The position numbers were made by a program, and so were the translations under genes. The notes beneath the pieces were generated by a model. That model searched no databases. It saw only the letters and a program-made list of their open reading frames with translations, and had not been told where the DNA came from. From Thermococcus sp. M39 (lineage in GTDB: Archaea > Methanobacteriota_B > Thermococci > Thermococcales > Thermococcaceae), in the NCBI RefSeq assembly GCF_012027325.1, contig NZ_SNUG01000003.1, positions 248,001-312,000 on the forward strand: a DNA stretch of 64,000 nt. Reading direction: 5' to 3'. Positions 25,258 to 34,894 of the stretch are shown piece by piece (the stretch's first letter is position 1; each line of letters starts with the position of its first letter).

Positions 25258-26004
25258 ATGCCAAGAAAAGTGCTCAAGGATAGCAGAATAAAAAGAGAGC
25301 TCTTAAAGGCTCTCCGCGAAAGTTATAGTGTCTCAGGCGATGAAATAGGGGCAAAGCTTGATATCTCACGAGTTGCTGTGTGGAAGCATGTGAGAGAGCT
25401 TATTGAGCTTGGCTACGAGATAGAATCAACACCAAAGGGCTATAAGCTTTTGAAAGAGCCCAATAAGCCCTATCCTTGGGAGCTAGATGTCAAAGCCTAC
25501 TATTACCTAAGCGTTGATTCAACCATGAACGTTGCCAAAGAGCTCGCTGAAAAAGGAGAAGAGGAGTGGACCTTTATAATTGCAGAAGAACAAACTGCCG
25601 GAAGAGGGAGACTAAAAAGGTCATGGGTATCTCAAAAAGGGGGCTTATACTTCTCTGTAATCCTAAGACCGAAGATTAAGCTCACGGAGGTTGAGAAAAT
25701 TTTAATGCCTTCATCCCTTGCAGTTGCCAAGACAATTCAAGAATACAACCTAAGCCCTCAAGTCAATGAAGCTGGGGATGTTTTTATTAATGGAAAAAAG
25801 GTTTCTGGAATATTAGTTGAAGCCGAAGGAGAGCTCGATATGGTTGATTTTCTCATACTTGGGATAGGTGTGAACGTTAATAATGAAGTGCCAGCCAATG
25901 CAACTTCTTTAAAGCAAGAACTTGGAAAAGAGATTAACCTTCTTGAGTTTTCACGGAAATTATTTGCTAACCTTAGGAGAGAGCTGAAAGAACATGATCT
26001 CTGA
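25258..26004 (+). CDS. birA: Bifunctional biotin-protein ligase / biotin repressor BirA
   Basis: A 248-aa protein. Residues 1-65 form a winged helix (VSGDEIGAKLDISRVAVWKHVRE), so this is the repressor-competent class rather than a ligase alone. The catalytic domain carries DSTMNVAKELAEKG, EEQTAGRGRLKRSW (the GRGR biotin-binding loop) and NGKKVSGILVEAEGE. It activates biotin to biotinyl-AMP and attaches it to the biotin-carrier protein. I chose ATG 25258 because GTGATA precedes it; an in-frame GTG at 25249 would overlap this site. It diverges from bioY. Confidence 0.95.
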   Translation: MPRKVLKDSRIKRELLKALRESYSVSGDEIGAKLDISRVAVWKHVRELIELGYEIESTPKGYKLLKEPNKPYPWELDVKAYYYLSVDSTMNVAKELAEKGEEEWTFIIAEEQTAGRGRLKRSWVSQKGGLYFSVILRPKIKLTEVEKILMPSSLAVAKTIQEYNLSPQVNEAGDVFINGKKVSGILVEAEGELDMVDFLILGIGVNVNNEVPANATSLKQELGKEINLLEFSRKLFANLRRELKEHDL

Positions 26005-26100
26005 CCCTCTAGCATTTGGTAATCTGTCATTACTAAAATAGATTGAGAGCATAGAACAAAGTAATATAACTGCCTTAGCAGTCAAATTGGAGGGAAATCC

Positions 26101-27476
26101 ATGAAAAAATAGCAAGTTTAGTAATTGTATTTTTATTTCTAGCAAGTAGCGTCGGATTTATTAGCTTTCCACGTGTTTCTGCCCAAAGTAATTATAGCAA
26201 CCAGCGAGTTTTACTGTTGAAAAATGTTGACGCTTGGGGCTCAAAGGCTGTTGGAGAAACGCTGGATGAAATCGGTGTGCCATATGACATCCTTTCATCT
26301 TCTGAGTTCGCACCTTTGACCGCTTCAGATCTTATAAATAAGTACGACTTGATTATCATAGAAAGTGATCAGCCTCAGATCTTTTATGATGAACTTGCAC
26401 CAGAAATGGGGGACATTGAGGAGTTCGTCAAAGCAGGGAAGGTATTAGAAGTACATGCTGCAAACTGGGGATGGCATGGAGGAATCTGGAAGACTCCCCT
26501 ACCAGGAGGAGTAGAAATAACCAAAAGATACTCAAGGTATGACTATCATGTAGAAAAAGACCTCTGGTACTACAGCACCTATGCCAGCCATGGCTATCTT
26601 ATTAATCTCCCAAAGGATGCAAAAATAATAATGGTACAGTCAGACATTAGTTATTCCCAAGGAAACCCAGACTATAACAAGCCGAGTGCCGTTACGTATA
26701 CATTCGGAGAAGGACTAGTCTTTGCAACAGGATTAACCTTAGAATTCGGTGCAAAGTATAGGGGACCGGAGTGGAAAGAATTGCTTAAAGAAATTATCAC
26801 AAGCAACCTTGAATTCACACCTCAGAAAAAAGTTAAGTACTTTGACTATGCCATGCTAAACTACATCTGGTACATGCTTTACAACAAATACACCGACAAG
26901 TTCGATGAAATGTACGAGAATGTTGCTCAGTACAACATAACAAATGCAACAATGCCTCAAGTGAGAGAATACAAGTCATTGGCAGAATATCACTACCAAA
27001 AAGGCTGGCAGTATGGACACCCAATTAAGGGACACATACAGGCTTTGCCGCATATGAGAAGGGCTTACATAAATGTAAAGAAAGCCTATGTTCTGCTAGA
27101 TTATTCATTAAGAGGCCTTAAACACTGGCAGGCGTTAGAAGACAATGATTTAGCGGCTTTAATGCAGCAGAATGCTGAGAATTCAACCCTTTACTGGATA
27201 GGAGGACCGCTCAACGGTACATACAATGGAGTAAGCGAGATAGAGGCAACATGGAGCAAATTCTTTGCAGGGAACAATGTAACAGATGTTGGAATATACA
27301 ATATAACGCTCGCAAAAAGCGAAGAGGGCATGACGGGAATAAAAGCAATTGTCATAGTAACAACAGAAGAAGGAACACAAATCCCATTGAGATACGAGAT
27401 TTACTTTAAAGGAGACGAGATAATTGAAGAATGGTGGACAATTGATCCGACAGTTCTCGAAACCATAAGCGGTTGA
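26101..27476 (+). pseudogene. Secreted protein gene with a frameshift in codon 3-4
   Basis: GGAGGGAAATCC precedes ATG 26101, but the frame reads ATG AAA AAA TAG. One base to the side (from 26103) an uninterrupted frame runs to 27476 and begins with a perfect signal peptide: KIASLVIVFLFLASSVGFI then SFPRVSAQ. The ATG is followed by six A; seven would restore the frame. The mature part has a Rossmann-like N-terminal region (RVLLLKNVDAWG, YDLIIIESDQP, VHAANWGWHGG) and a helical tyrosine-rich C-terminal half. I do not recognise the family. The rest is intact over 1.3 kb, so the lesion is recent, a sequencing error, or bypassed by slippage on the A-run. A TTG at 26217 is a poor alternative start as it would lose the signal peptide. 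Confidence 0.75.
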
Positions 27477-27500
27477 TTCTTTACTTCTTTTCTCTTTTTG
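27477..27500 (+). terminator. T-rich transcription terminator
   Basis: The coding strand directly after the stop codon is TTCTTTACTTCTTTTCTC followed by TTTTTG, the oligo-T tract that ends archaeal transcripts. There is no hairpin, as is normal for Thermococcales. Confidence 0.45.
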
Positions 27501-27548
27501 TTAATCCTTTAGTCACTTTTTTAAGCTCTCAGCTCAAATGCAGATACG

Positions 27549-28343
27549 ATGATTGAAGTCAGAAACCTTTGGCACATTTACGAAGGCAGGAAAATTGCCC
27601 TGAGAGATGTTAGCCTGACTATTGAAAATGAAATCCTTGCCCTAGTTGGCCCTAACGGTTCTGGAAAAACAACTTTAGCAAAGCACCTCAATGGACTTTT
27701 AAAGCCAACGAAGGGAGAAGTGATTGTTGATGGAATAAATACCAAAGAAGCTAGTGTTGCTGAGCTTTCTAGAATTGTTGGTTATGTTTTTCAAAATCCT
27801 GAGCACATGTTCTTTGAAGAAAACGTTTTCAAAGAAGTTGCATTTGGTCCTAAAAACTTAGGATTAAGCAAAGATGAAATTGAACAAAGAGTAAGATTGG
27901 CATTAAAATCCGTAAATTTGGAAGGTTATGAAGACAGAAGTCCGTATTCTTTAAGCGGAGGCGAAAAACAGCGCTTAGCAATTGCATGCGTACTGGCAAT
28001 GAAGCCAAAGTACCTTATCCTAGATGAACCAACCACTGGTTTAGATGAAAAAAGCGCTGAAAGTGTAAAGGAAGTCATCAGAAAGCTGAGGAGAGAAGGT
28101 CATGGAATAATGCTGATAACTCATGATATGGAGCTTGTCCTAGAATTAGCGGAGAGAGTTATTCTGCTTTACGATGGAACTAAAGTTTTTGATGGTTCTG
28201 TTGATGAATTCTTCCGGCTTAATTTGAGAAATTACGGCTTAGAAAAGCCTGAACTTCTTAGGATCAGCGAATCCCTTGGCATCGGCTTTGTAAGAAGTGT
28301 TGATGAGTTCGTGAATTCGCTCTTAGAGAGGGTGAGAACATGA
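27549..28343 (+). CDS. Energy-coupling factor ATPase (biotin ECF transporter)
   Basis: A 264-aa ABC ATPase of the CbiO/EcfA/BioM type. Walker A is GPNGSGKT (34-41), the Q-loop is FQNPEHMFFEENV (the ECF-type variant), the signature is SLSGGEKQRLAIA and Walker B is YLILDEPTTGLDE. The switch histidine is in LITHDMELV. It powers vitamin uptake with EcfT, encoded by the next gene (4-base overlap, ATGA). BioY nearby makes biotin the probable substrate, though group-II ECF modules can serve several S components. Confidence 0.93.
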   Translation: MIEVRNLWHIYEGRKIALRDVSLTIENEILALVGPNGSGKTTLAKHLNGLLKPTKGEVIVDGINTKEASVAELSRIVGYVFQNPEHMFFEENVFKEVAFGPKNLGLSKDEIEQRVRLALKSVNLEGYEDRSPYSLSGGEKQRLAIACVLAMKPKYLILDEPTTGLDEKSAESVKEVIRKLRREGHGIMLITHDMELVLELAERVILLYDGTKVFDGSVDEFFRLNLRNYGLEKPELLRISESLGIGFVRSVDEFVNSLLERVRT

Positions 28344-29098
28344 TGTACAACCTCTATATTGAGAGGGATTCATTCCTCCACCGCTTAGATCCAAGGGTCA
28401 AAATAATTTCCTCACTTCTAGGCATTCTAGCTATGATTCTCTTTAATTCTCCGTATCTGCTCTTCATACTCTTTGCCCTGCTTTCCCTTTCTCTCAAATT
28501 CCTTGGAAAGATTAGCTTTAAGGAGCAGATAAAGGTGTTGAAGCCACTAACTCCTCTGATAATCATAACAATCGCAATCTGGCCTTTTATTTTAGAACCA
28601 AGGACATTTGGACTCTTTATTGGCTTTGGATACGCTTTAAGATTAGCTTCAATGGCCATGATAACTTTTGGCCTTTTAATGACAACAACCCAGAGGGAGT
28701 TGATCTTAGGCTTCATAAAGCTTAAAATGCCCTATGAGATTGGACTAACTCTCACAATAGCTTTAAGATACATTCCAACTCTCTTCAGCTTAGCCCAGAC
28801 AATAATTGATGCACAAAAATCAAGAGGCCTTGAGCTAGAAAAGGGCAGCTTTTTCTCAAGGATTAGGAAGACAGTACCCATCTTAATTCCCTTGATAATT
28901 GCATCAATAAAAACAGCCCACGAGCTGAGCATAGCTTTAGAAAGCAGAGCATTTGGAGCAAATAAGAGAAGAACTTTCTTATATACAATCGAAATGAAGA
29001 GAAAAGACTATGTGGCGCTGATTATTGTGTTTCTGCTGTTTGGCTTAGCCTTATATGCAAGATATCAACTTGGAATTGGATACGTGAGGTTATACTAA
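28340..29098 (+). CDS. Energy-coupling factor transmembrane protein EcfT
   Basis: A 252-aa membrane protein with five or six helices. The two cytoplasmic Ala/Ser-Arg-containing motifs that couple EcfT to the ATPases are visible: DAQKSRGLELEKG (about 155-167) and ALESRAFGANKRR (about 204-216). The family is CbiQ/BioN. The start overlaps the end of the ATPase gene (ATGA at 28340), so expression is coupled. The stop overlaps the convergent gene at 29090 by nine bases. Confidence 0.92.
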   Translation: MMYNLYIERDSFLHRLDPRVKIISSLLGILAMILFNSPYLLFILFALLSLSLKFLGKISFKEQIKVLKPLTPLIIITIAIWPFILEPRTFGLFIGFGYALRLASMAMITFGLLMTTTQRELILGFIKLKMPYEIGLTLTIALRYIPTLFSLAQTIIDAQKSRGLELEKGSFFSRIRKTVPILIPLIIASIKTAHELSIALESRAFGANKRRTFLYTIEMKRKDYVALIIVFLLFGLALYARYQLGIGYVRLY

Positions 29099-29740
29099 GA
29101 AGAGCTTAGCTTTTTTGTCAATTGGGATGCTGTGCTCCCCAATATTTTTCACGAACTCTGGTGGGGCTTTAAGAACGCTAATGTTCATGCGGTAATGTCC
29201 TCTATATCCGCTTGTCCTTAAAACCAAAAGATGTTCAAACAGCTCAGGAATGCCGAACAGCCTTCTAAATTCAGAATTTAGATCTAGCTCATTTATTTCA
29301 AGGGTATTGTGTGATAAAACTAAGAACAGCCCCTTTTCATCAACTGTTCTTCTCATCTTAATCAGCTTTTCCTTTGACTGATTCTCAAGAATTGAGAAGT
29401 TTGAGACAAAGACGAGTGAATTATCCTCAACAAGCTCCAAAGCAGAGGAAAGCTCATCTAAAGTGTAAATTTTGCCCAAGAATAAGTCCTCAGTATTTTC
29501 AGAAAGCTTACTCAGAAGCTTCAAGGAGAACCCGTTAGTTGGCTCGAGATAGTAGGCAGTTATTCCAGAGTTAAGAGCATTTGCAAGAGAAGAATACTGG
29601 AGAATTGTCTGTGCAAGGGCATCAGTAGTTACTACAGCCGCCATGCTCCCTTCTTCTAGCTCACCAACTAATGGTGAAAGTTCTTCAATGAGACCTACTT
29701 TTTTCTTCTCTTCACTGGCGGGCTTGAAGAACATCGGCAT
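29090..29740 (-). CDS. RecA/KaiC-like protein of unknown function
   Basis: A 216-aa soluble protein I cannot assign with confidence. It has an alternating beta/alpha pattern (MAAVVTTDALAQTILQY, NSLVFVSNFSILEN, GLFLVLSHNTLEI) and a C-terminal YRGHYRMNISVLKAPPE strand pair, like the core of a RecA-superfamily domain, but the P-loop lysine motif is absent. I start it at ATG 29740; the preceding TTG is less likely. There is no ribosome site, and a TATA-like AAATATAAATATTC lies about 25 bases upstream, so the mRNA may be leaderless. The stop overlaps ecfT. Confidence 0.55.
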   Translation of the reverse strand: MPMFFKPASEEKKKVGLIEELSPLVGELEEGSMAAVVTTDALAQTILQYSSLANALNSGITAYYLEPTNGFSLKLLSKLSENTEDLFLGKIYTLDELSSALELVEDNSLVFVSNFSILENQSKEKLIKMRRTVDEKGLFLVLSHNTLEINELDLNSEFRRLFGIPELFEHLLVLRTSGYRGHYRMNISVLKAPPEFVKNIGEHSIPIDKKAKLFLV

Positions 29741-29803
29741 CAAAAAATAATCTTCCCTTCAGAATATTTATATTTTGCTAAAAAGAAAAGGTTCAGAAAG
29801 CAA

Positions 29804-30184
29804 CTAAGCTAAGAGGGATATTCCCACTATAGCCATCAATATTACCATCACAACGACTCCCGCTATTATTGATATAAGCCAAGCTATCACTGCCTTGACC
29901 CAGTCTGTGTTGAATACTGTCTTGATGATCCAGATGTATGCTATACTCCCCAGAATCCACCCGAGAACTGGTATCATGGAAAGTATGAGAGACAAAATTC
30001 CTCCTGCTACTACCGCTATAATCGCTTTTCCAAAGCTCGCATCCTCAATGCTAGCAAACTTTGCTCCAATGTATAGGAATACCGCCGCAACTGCTAGACC
30101 AATTATAAACATAACTACAAACATTCCAAATCCAATGGCCCCAATAAGAGGCCCTAAGCCCATTCCACCCATTGGTGCTGGCAT
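29804..30184 (-). CDS. Small glycine-rich membrane protein
   Basis: A 126-aa protein that begins MPAPMGGMGLGPLIGAIG and has four hydrophobic helices, similar in layout to Yip1-domain proteins. The start is ATG 30184 behind GAGGTGATATT; an in-frame codon at 30214 is less likely. No catalytic residues are seen. Its function is unknown. It diverges from the DUF63 gene at 30298. Confidence 0.68.
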   Translation of the reverse strand: MPAPMGGMGLGPLIGAIGFGMFVVMFIIGLAVAAVFLYIGAKFASIEDASFGKAIIAVVAGGILSLILSMIPVLGWILGSIAYIWIIKTVFNTDWVKAVIAWLISIIAGVVVMVILMAIVGISLLA

Positions 30185-30297
30185 AATATCACCTCTTAGT
30201 TTATAACATCTCAAAGTTTATTAAGCTTCCCAATTTATTGAAAAAATTCTTGCGAAAAAGCTTTAAACATTCTCCCTTAGGTGTTGAGGGGATTAAG

Positions 30298-31092
30298 ATG
30301 CTCGAATCGATCAAGGAATTTTTCTGGATTTACTTCATAAGACCTATGTACACGAGAGAAGGCTACAACCCATACAACACCATCGTCTACGCCATTCTTC
30401 TGGGTTTGGGTGTCATATATTCCTATAGATACATAATCAAACCCCTCAAGATTAAAGTTGATGAAAAGCTCTTCTGGGCTGTTACTCCCATGGTCGTCTT
30501 TGGAGCAACTGTCAGGGCGTTAGTTGATGGTGGAGTGCTGAAGCCAAATCCTCTGATTTTAACACCCGGAATATTTTTCACAGCATTTTTCCTGATTGTT
30601 CCCGCTTTAATAGCCGATGCAAAGCTGAAAACATACCCAAAAGTCACAATAGCTTGGGGCACAATTTTGGCATTGTGTGCAAACTATCTCCTTGTAACAC
30701 ACGTTAAAAGCTGGAAGCCTTATGAGCTCACGATTTTCTGGACGATAGTTTTTATACTCCCAGTTCTTGTTTTCTACAAGTTTAGGCCCTTTGAGAAGCT
30801 TTACCTATATCCTGTCTTAGCTCACCTCTTTGACATAGGCTCAACAGTTGTGGCAATACACTATTACGGCTACAGAGAAGTCCATTGGCTTGAGAATATT
30901 CTAGTCACAAAATTTGGAGCATTCATTTACTACCCATGGATACTCTTTATCCTAATAGTCGTTTATTACGGCCTAAAATACCTAGTGCCAGACGAAGAAG
31001 AAAGAAGATACTGGTATCTGGCAATTTACATTCTCGGCTTAGGCCCAGCGATAAGAGACCCAGCGCAGATGATTTTACAGCTTGCGGGTTAG
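30298..31092 (+). CDS. DUF63-family membrane protein
   Basis: A 264-aa polytopic membrane protein of the archaeal DUF63 family. Characteristic pieces are YNPYNTIVYAILLG, FGATVRALVDGGVLKPNPL, and HLFDIGSTVVAIHYYGYREVHWLENILV. The role is unknown; conserved polar residues within helices suggest transport or lipid-related chemistry. Start at ATG 30298, with GAGGGGATT upstream and a TATA box near 30257-30266. An earlier in-frame codon at 30238 lies before that TATA box and is therefore unlikely. The 3' end overlaps the convergent helicase gene by four bases. Confidence 0.85.
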   Translation: MLESIKEFFWIYFIRPMYTREGYNPYNTIVYAILLGLGVIYSYRYIIKPLKIKVDEKLFWAVTPMVVFGATVRALVDGGVLKPNPLILTPGIFFTAFFLIVPALIADAKLKTYPKVTIAWGTILALCANYLLVTHVKSWKPYELTIFWTIVFILPVLVFYKFRPFEKLYLYPVLAHLFDIGSTVVAIHYYGYREVHWLENILVTKFGAFIYYPWILFILIVVYYGLKYLVPDEEERRYWYLAIYILGLGPAIRDPAQMILQLAG

Positions 31093-33593
31093 TCTCTTCT
31101 TAACTTTCTCCCCTCTTCGAGCTCTCTCCTCAAAGTTCTCGCCTCAAACTCTGCATTCTTAACCCTAAACACCTTTGCAATCCTCTCAACTGCTTCAAGC
31201 TTCCTAATTATGCCGTCAAGCCACGTAAAGACGTCTCCGGGATAAAGAATTAGACCGTACATTTTCCTGAAGTACTCGCTTATCTGAGTTGGATGCTTCC
31301 CTTCTCTCCTCAGCTCTATGATGCGGTCGCTTATTCTGTGCATCGCATACTCAGTGCACTCTTTTTCTTCACACATAAAGAAATCCTGATAAATCGTAAA
31401 GAGCCTCTCTTGAGCATTTGGACTAAGCTCTGGGATAACTTTTTCAAGCTCCTCTAAAATCGAAGCAAAGCTTGGGGAAAAGATGTTAGCGCTCAGCCTT
31501 CCCCTAACCGCTCCTTCCAGCTCCCTCTGCAAAGTTCCGCTGAGATAAACATTTTCAAAAGGCAAAAGCGTGATTGCAATCTCTCTTGGACTTTTCTTTG
31601 TGAGGTTTTCTCTTATGAACTGAGCCTCACTTGGCAGTAAGAAGCTCATGCTGACAGCTCTTCCGTAAGGTGTAACATTCACGAGCTTGCCTCTGAGTTC
31701 AACAAAATCATACTCTTCAAGCTTTTCCAAAACCTTTTCAGCGCTTTGATTTGCGCCCAAGCATCTGCTCTGAACTTCTTCTATATCATCCAAATATGAG
31801 AACACACATGCATGAGCTAAAACTTGGTCTTGCTCTAGTTCATCACTCCACTCAACATAAACGGGTTCAATAGGTGCTGTTAACAGCTTAAATGCAACTT
31901 CATCTTCCGTGCTTTCCATTTGAGCTGAGTATTTCTTCCCAGGCTCAATTATGAGGTAAACCTTTCCCTTCTCATGATAGAGAGGTCTCCCAGCTCTTCC
32001 AAGCATCTGGTGGAACTCTCTAACACTCAGCCACTTATTGCCCATTGCCAAGCTTTCAAAGATTACCTGACTCGCTGGAAAATCAACCCCAGCTCCTAAA
32101 GCAACTGTAGTTACAACAACATCAAGCATCTGAGCTTGAAACTCCATCTCTGTGAGCTTTCTTTGATGATACGGCAATCCACTGTGATAAGGCTTTGCCT
32201 TCAATCCTCTGCTTGTTAGAAACGCAGCCAGCTCATGGCATCTCTTCCTTGAGAACGTAAAAACTATGGTCTGACCCTTGTATCCCTGTTTTGATTTTCT
32301 CATAACCTCAGCTTTAGCCAGCTGAGCTATGTAACGCCATTTTTCACTCTCGTTTCTCGCTAAAATGACGTGCCTCTCTAAAGCCACTGGTCTTTCATCA
32401 TAGACAACTAACCTAAGCCCAAGCTCTTTTGCAAGTTCTTCAGGATTTCCAATTGTAGCACTCAGCCCAATGAACTGAGCTTTTGGATAGAGCTTCCTTA
32501 ATCTCGCTATGAGGCCATCCAATCTCGCTCCTCTCTCCTCGTCATCGATCATGTGAATTTCATCAATGACAATAGTTCCAACTTTTCCAATTTTTCTGCC
32601 AGCCCTCAATAGATAATCAATTCCTTCATAAGTTCCCACAATTATGTCGGCATCAATTCCTGTATCTACAACGACGAGCTCGTCTTTAGTCTTAATTCTG
32701 CTCATACCAACTCTAATCGCCACTCTTAAGCCAAGCTTCCCATAGCGACGTTTGAAATCCTCATATTTTTGATTTGCCAAAGCCACAAGGGGAACCAAAA
32801 AAAGCATCTTCTCTCCTTTTAGCGCCTTAGGAACTCCAGCTAGTTCTCCTACAAGAGTTTTCCCGCTCGCTGTGGCTGAAACAATGAGAAGGTTCTCTCC
32901 TTTTAACAGACCATGCTGAATAGCTAAGCTCTGAACTGGTAAAAGCTCCTTTATGCCCTCACTCTTTAACACATCTTTGAGCTCTTCCGGAATTTCAAGT
33001 TCGTCAATGTTCAGCTTTTTGACTTTAATCTTCTTCGGCTTAAGCTCGTCCCATTTTGTAACTTCAGGATTTTTAGTTGGGTCAAATCTTGGGTCAAAAA
33101 CCATTAGAACTTTATCCAAGTCTCTAAATCGCTGCAAAAGCTTCTTTGCTTGGTCAAACATTCCTAAACTCCTGAAGCGATACCTTAACTCGTTTTTGAG
33201 CTCTTCCTCTGCACATTTCTCACAAATATACTCATTATGGAATTTTACTCTGTTTCCTTCAGTTAAGACCGTTATCTTCCCATTGAGAAGGCAGAATCTA
33301 CATAGATAGGCCTTTTCAACCCTCTTATTTTGGAGCCTTACTCTAAAATATTCCTCCCACTCGTCAGTATCTACTAAAACAATCCTCGCCTGTCTCAAAA
33401 GTTTTTCAATTTCTTTGGGATTCCTATACTGACTGCCCTCAAGAACTTTAAACAAACGGTTGTCTCTCATAATTAGCCGGTAAATACTATCAGCCTTCAA
33501 ATTCTGCATCTGAGAAAGCTTTTCAGGTTCTTTCTCAATGTAATAGGCTTCAAGCTCATTCTTTTTTCTGCCTTTTCTGATTACAAACAGCAT
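31089..33593 (-). CDS. Archaea-specific Ski2-like SF2 helicase (ASH-Ski2, COG1202)
   Basis: An 834-aa helicase. An N-terminal zinc finger (Cys98/Cys101 in LCRFC and Cys124/Cys127 in ICEKC) precedes the two RecA domains. Motif I is SATASGKT (239-246), motif II DEIH (344-347), motif III LSATIGN and motif VI QMLGRAGRP. A Ski2-type helical C-terminal region follows. This set of domains matches the ASH-Ski2 family of Euryarchaeota, reported to unwind RNA and to associate with the 5'-3' exonuclease aRNase J in Thermococcales. Start at ATG 33593 behind AGGTGGTTTCA. The gene ends inside DUF63 and follows the Lrp gene by 23 bases, so the two may form an operon. Confidence 0.92.
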   Translation of the reverse strand: MLFVIRKGRKKNELEAYYIEKEPEKLSQMQNLKADSIYRLIMRDNRLFKVLEGSQYRNPKEIEKLLRQARIVLVDTDEWEEYFRVRLQNKRVEKAYLCRFCLLNGKITVLTEGNRVKFHNEYICEKCAEEELKNELRYRFRSLGMFDQAKKLLQRFRDLDKVLMVFDPRFDPTKNPEVTKWDELKPKKIKVKKLNIDELEIPEELKDVLKSEGIKELLPVQSLAIQHGLLKGENLLIVSATASGKTLVGELAGVPKALKGEKMLFLVPLVALANQKYEDFKRRYGKLGLRVAIRVGMSRIKTKDELVVVDTGIDADIIVGTYEGIDYLLRAGRKIGKVGTIVIDEIHMIDDEERGARLDGLIARLRKLYPKAQFIGLSATIGNPEELAKELGLRLVVYDERPVALERHVILARNESEKWRYIAQLAKAEVMRKSKQGYKGQTIVFTFSRKRCHELAAFLTSRGLKAKPYHSGLPYHQRKLTEMEFQAQMLDVVVTTVALGAGVDFPASQVIFESLAMGNKWLSVREFHQMLGRAGRPLYHEKGKVYLIIEPGKKYSAQMESTEDEVAFKLLTAPIEPVYVEWSDELEQDQVLAHACVFSYLDDIEEVQSRCLGANQSAEKVLEKLEEYDFVELRGKLVNVTPYGRAVSMSFLLPSEAQFIRENLTKKSPREIAITLLPFENVYLSGTLQRELEGAVRGRLSANIFSPSFASILEELEKVIPELSPNAQERLFTIYQDFFMCEEKECTEYAMHRISDRIIELRREGKHPTQISEYFRKMYGLILYPGDVFTWLDGIIRKLEAVERIAKVFRVKNAEFEARTLRRELEEGRKLRRD

Positions 33594-33616
33594 TGAAACC
33601 ACCTGAACCTATTGCA

Positions 33617-34108
33617 CTACCTTCTCCTTCTTGACTTCCTCTCCTTATACAAAACAACCCCACTTTCTTTAAAAGCATCTATGATAACTGATACTCTGGA
33701 CCTTCTCATATTCTTTCCAAGGTATTCGGAAGAAAGACTTTTCACGAACTCTTTAAGCTGAGAAACATCCCTAAAGTTAGCCATTATTAAAATTTGGAAC
33801 TCTCCAGTTTTTCTGTAAACTCCAACAACATTGTCAAGCTGACTTATGTTGTACAGCATTCTGTCAACAGCTTCATTATCAACGAGAAGCTCAACTTCAA
33901 TTATTGCCTGAACGAACTCATTCAAAAAAGTAGGATCAACTATTGCAGAATACCCTTTAATAGCGCCAAGTTTTTCAAGTTTTTCAATTCTGTTCTTTAT
34001 ACTTGCCGGCGAAAGCCCGACTTTCCTTCCCAACTCTGTCAACGTAGCCCTGCCATTTTTTCGAAGCTCTCTGAGAATTTCTTCGTCTTTTTCATCTATG
34101 CCTACCAT
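33617..34108 (-). CDS. Lrp/AsnC-family transcriptional regulator
   Basis: A 163-aa regulator. The N-terminal helix-turn-helix is MVGIDEKDEEILRELRKNG followed by GRKVGLSPASIKNRIEKLE. The C-terminal RAM domain (about 70-150) should bind an effector such as an amino acid and build octamers. The arginine-rich tail (KERKSRRRR) is unusual and could add DNA contacts. Start at ATG 34108 with TTTGGGTG upstream. It lies on the same strand just before the ASH-Ski2 helicase. Confidence 0.9.
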   Translation of the reverse strand: MVGIDEKDEEILRELRKNGRATLTELGRKVGLSPASIKNRIEKLEKLGAIKGYSAIVDPTFLNEFVQAIIEVELLVDNEAVDRMLYNISQLDNVVGVYRKTGEFQILIMANFRDVSQLKEFVKSLSSEYLGKNMRRSRVSVIIDAFKESGVVLYKERKSRRRR

Positions 34109-34141
34109 TTTCACCCAAACAAAATAGAAAGAGAAGGGTTA

Positions 34142-34819
34142 TTATTTTTTCGCTATTTTAATTGGTGCACCAAAAGCCCTATCTCCAGCATCTCCAAGTC
34201 CTGGGAGAATGTAGCCGTGGTCATTCAGCTCCCTGTCAATCTTTGCCACGAAAATTTCTACTTCTGGATGCGCTTCCTTAATTCTGCTTATCCCCTCTGG
34301 TGCTGCTAAAACTCCAAGAACTATAATCCTCTTTGGAGTCCCATACTTCTTAACTTCCTCGATGACCTTTAGCAGTGTTGAGCCGGTTGCAATCATTGGG
34401 TCTGCAATTATTACAGTGTCTTGAGGCTTAATCTCTGGAATCTTAACGTAGTTCATCTCTATCTCAAACCTTGGCGCTTTTCCCCTTGATGCAGAAACTA
34501 TGCCAACCCTTGCATGCTCGAGAACTTTTATCAATCCCTCCATCAGCGGAATTGCAGCTCTTAGAACCGTAACAATTACAACGTTCTTCCTGTCTTTGAC
34601 AACTATGCCCTCTGTCTTCTCCAACGGTGTTTCAATTTCAACAGTTTCAACGTCCATTGTTTTTGTTAGCTCATAACCCATGTACCTGCCGAGCTTTACT
34701 AAGCCTTTTCTGAACTCTATTGCACCAGTATTCTTGTCTCTGAGCTCTGTAAGGATTTCCATCAAAAATGGTGAGTCCTCAAAGGAATAAACACCTTTCC
34801 ATCTCTCATCAGCTATCAT
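34142..34819 (-). CDS. upp: Uracil phosphoribosyltransferase
   Basis: A 225-aa pyrimidine-salvage enzyme. It condenses uracil with PRPP to give UMP. The PRPP-binding motif [14 protein letters not shown], the uracil-binding GDAGDRAFG at the C terminus and the [11 protein letters not shown] stretch identify it. The length is normal. The start is ATG 34819; no good ribosome site is seen, and a TATA-like TTTTTAAA lies about 35 bases upstream, so the leader is short. It precedes the Lrp gene by 33 bases on the same strand. Confidence 0.95.
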   Translation of the reverse strand: MIADERWKGVYSFEDSPFLMEILTELRDKNTGAIEFRKGLVKLGRYMGYELTKTMDVETVEIETPLEKTEGIVVKDRKNVVIVTVLRAAIPLMEGLIKVLEHARVGIVSASRGKAPRFEIEMNYVKIPEIKPQDTVIIADPMIATGSTLLKVIEEVKKYGTPKRIIVLGVLAAPEGISRIKEAHPEVEIFVAKIDRELNDHGYILPGLGDAGDRAFGAPIKIAKK

Positions 34820-34894
34820 TAAAAGCCCGCTTTGAGCTTGGAATTTACGATTTAAAAATGTTGCGGAGAAGAAGAGAAAGTTTAAAAGAATATG

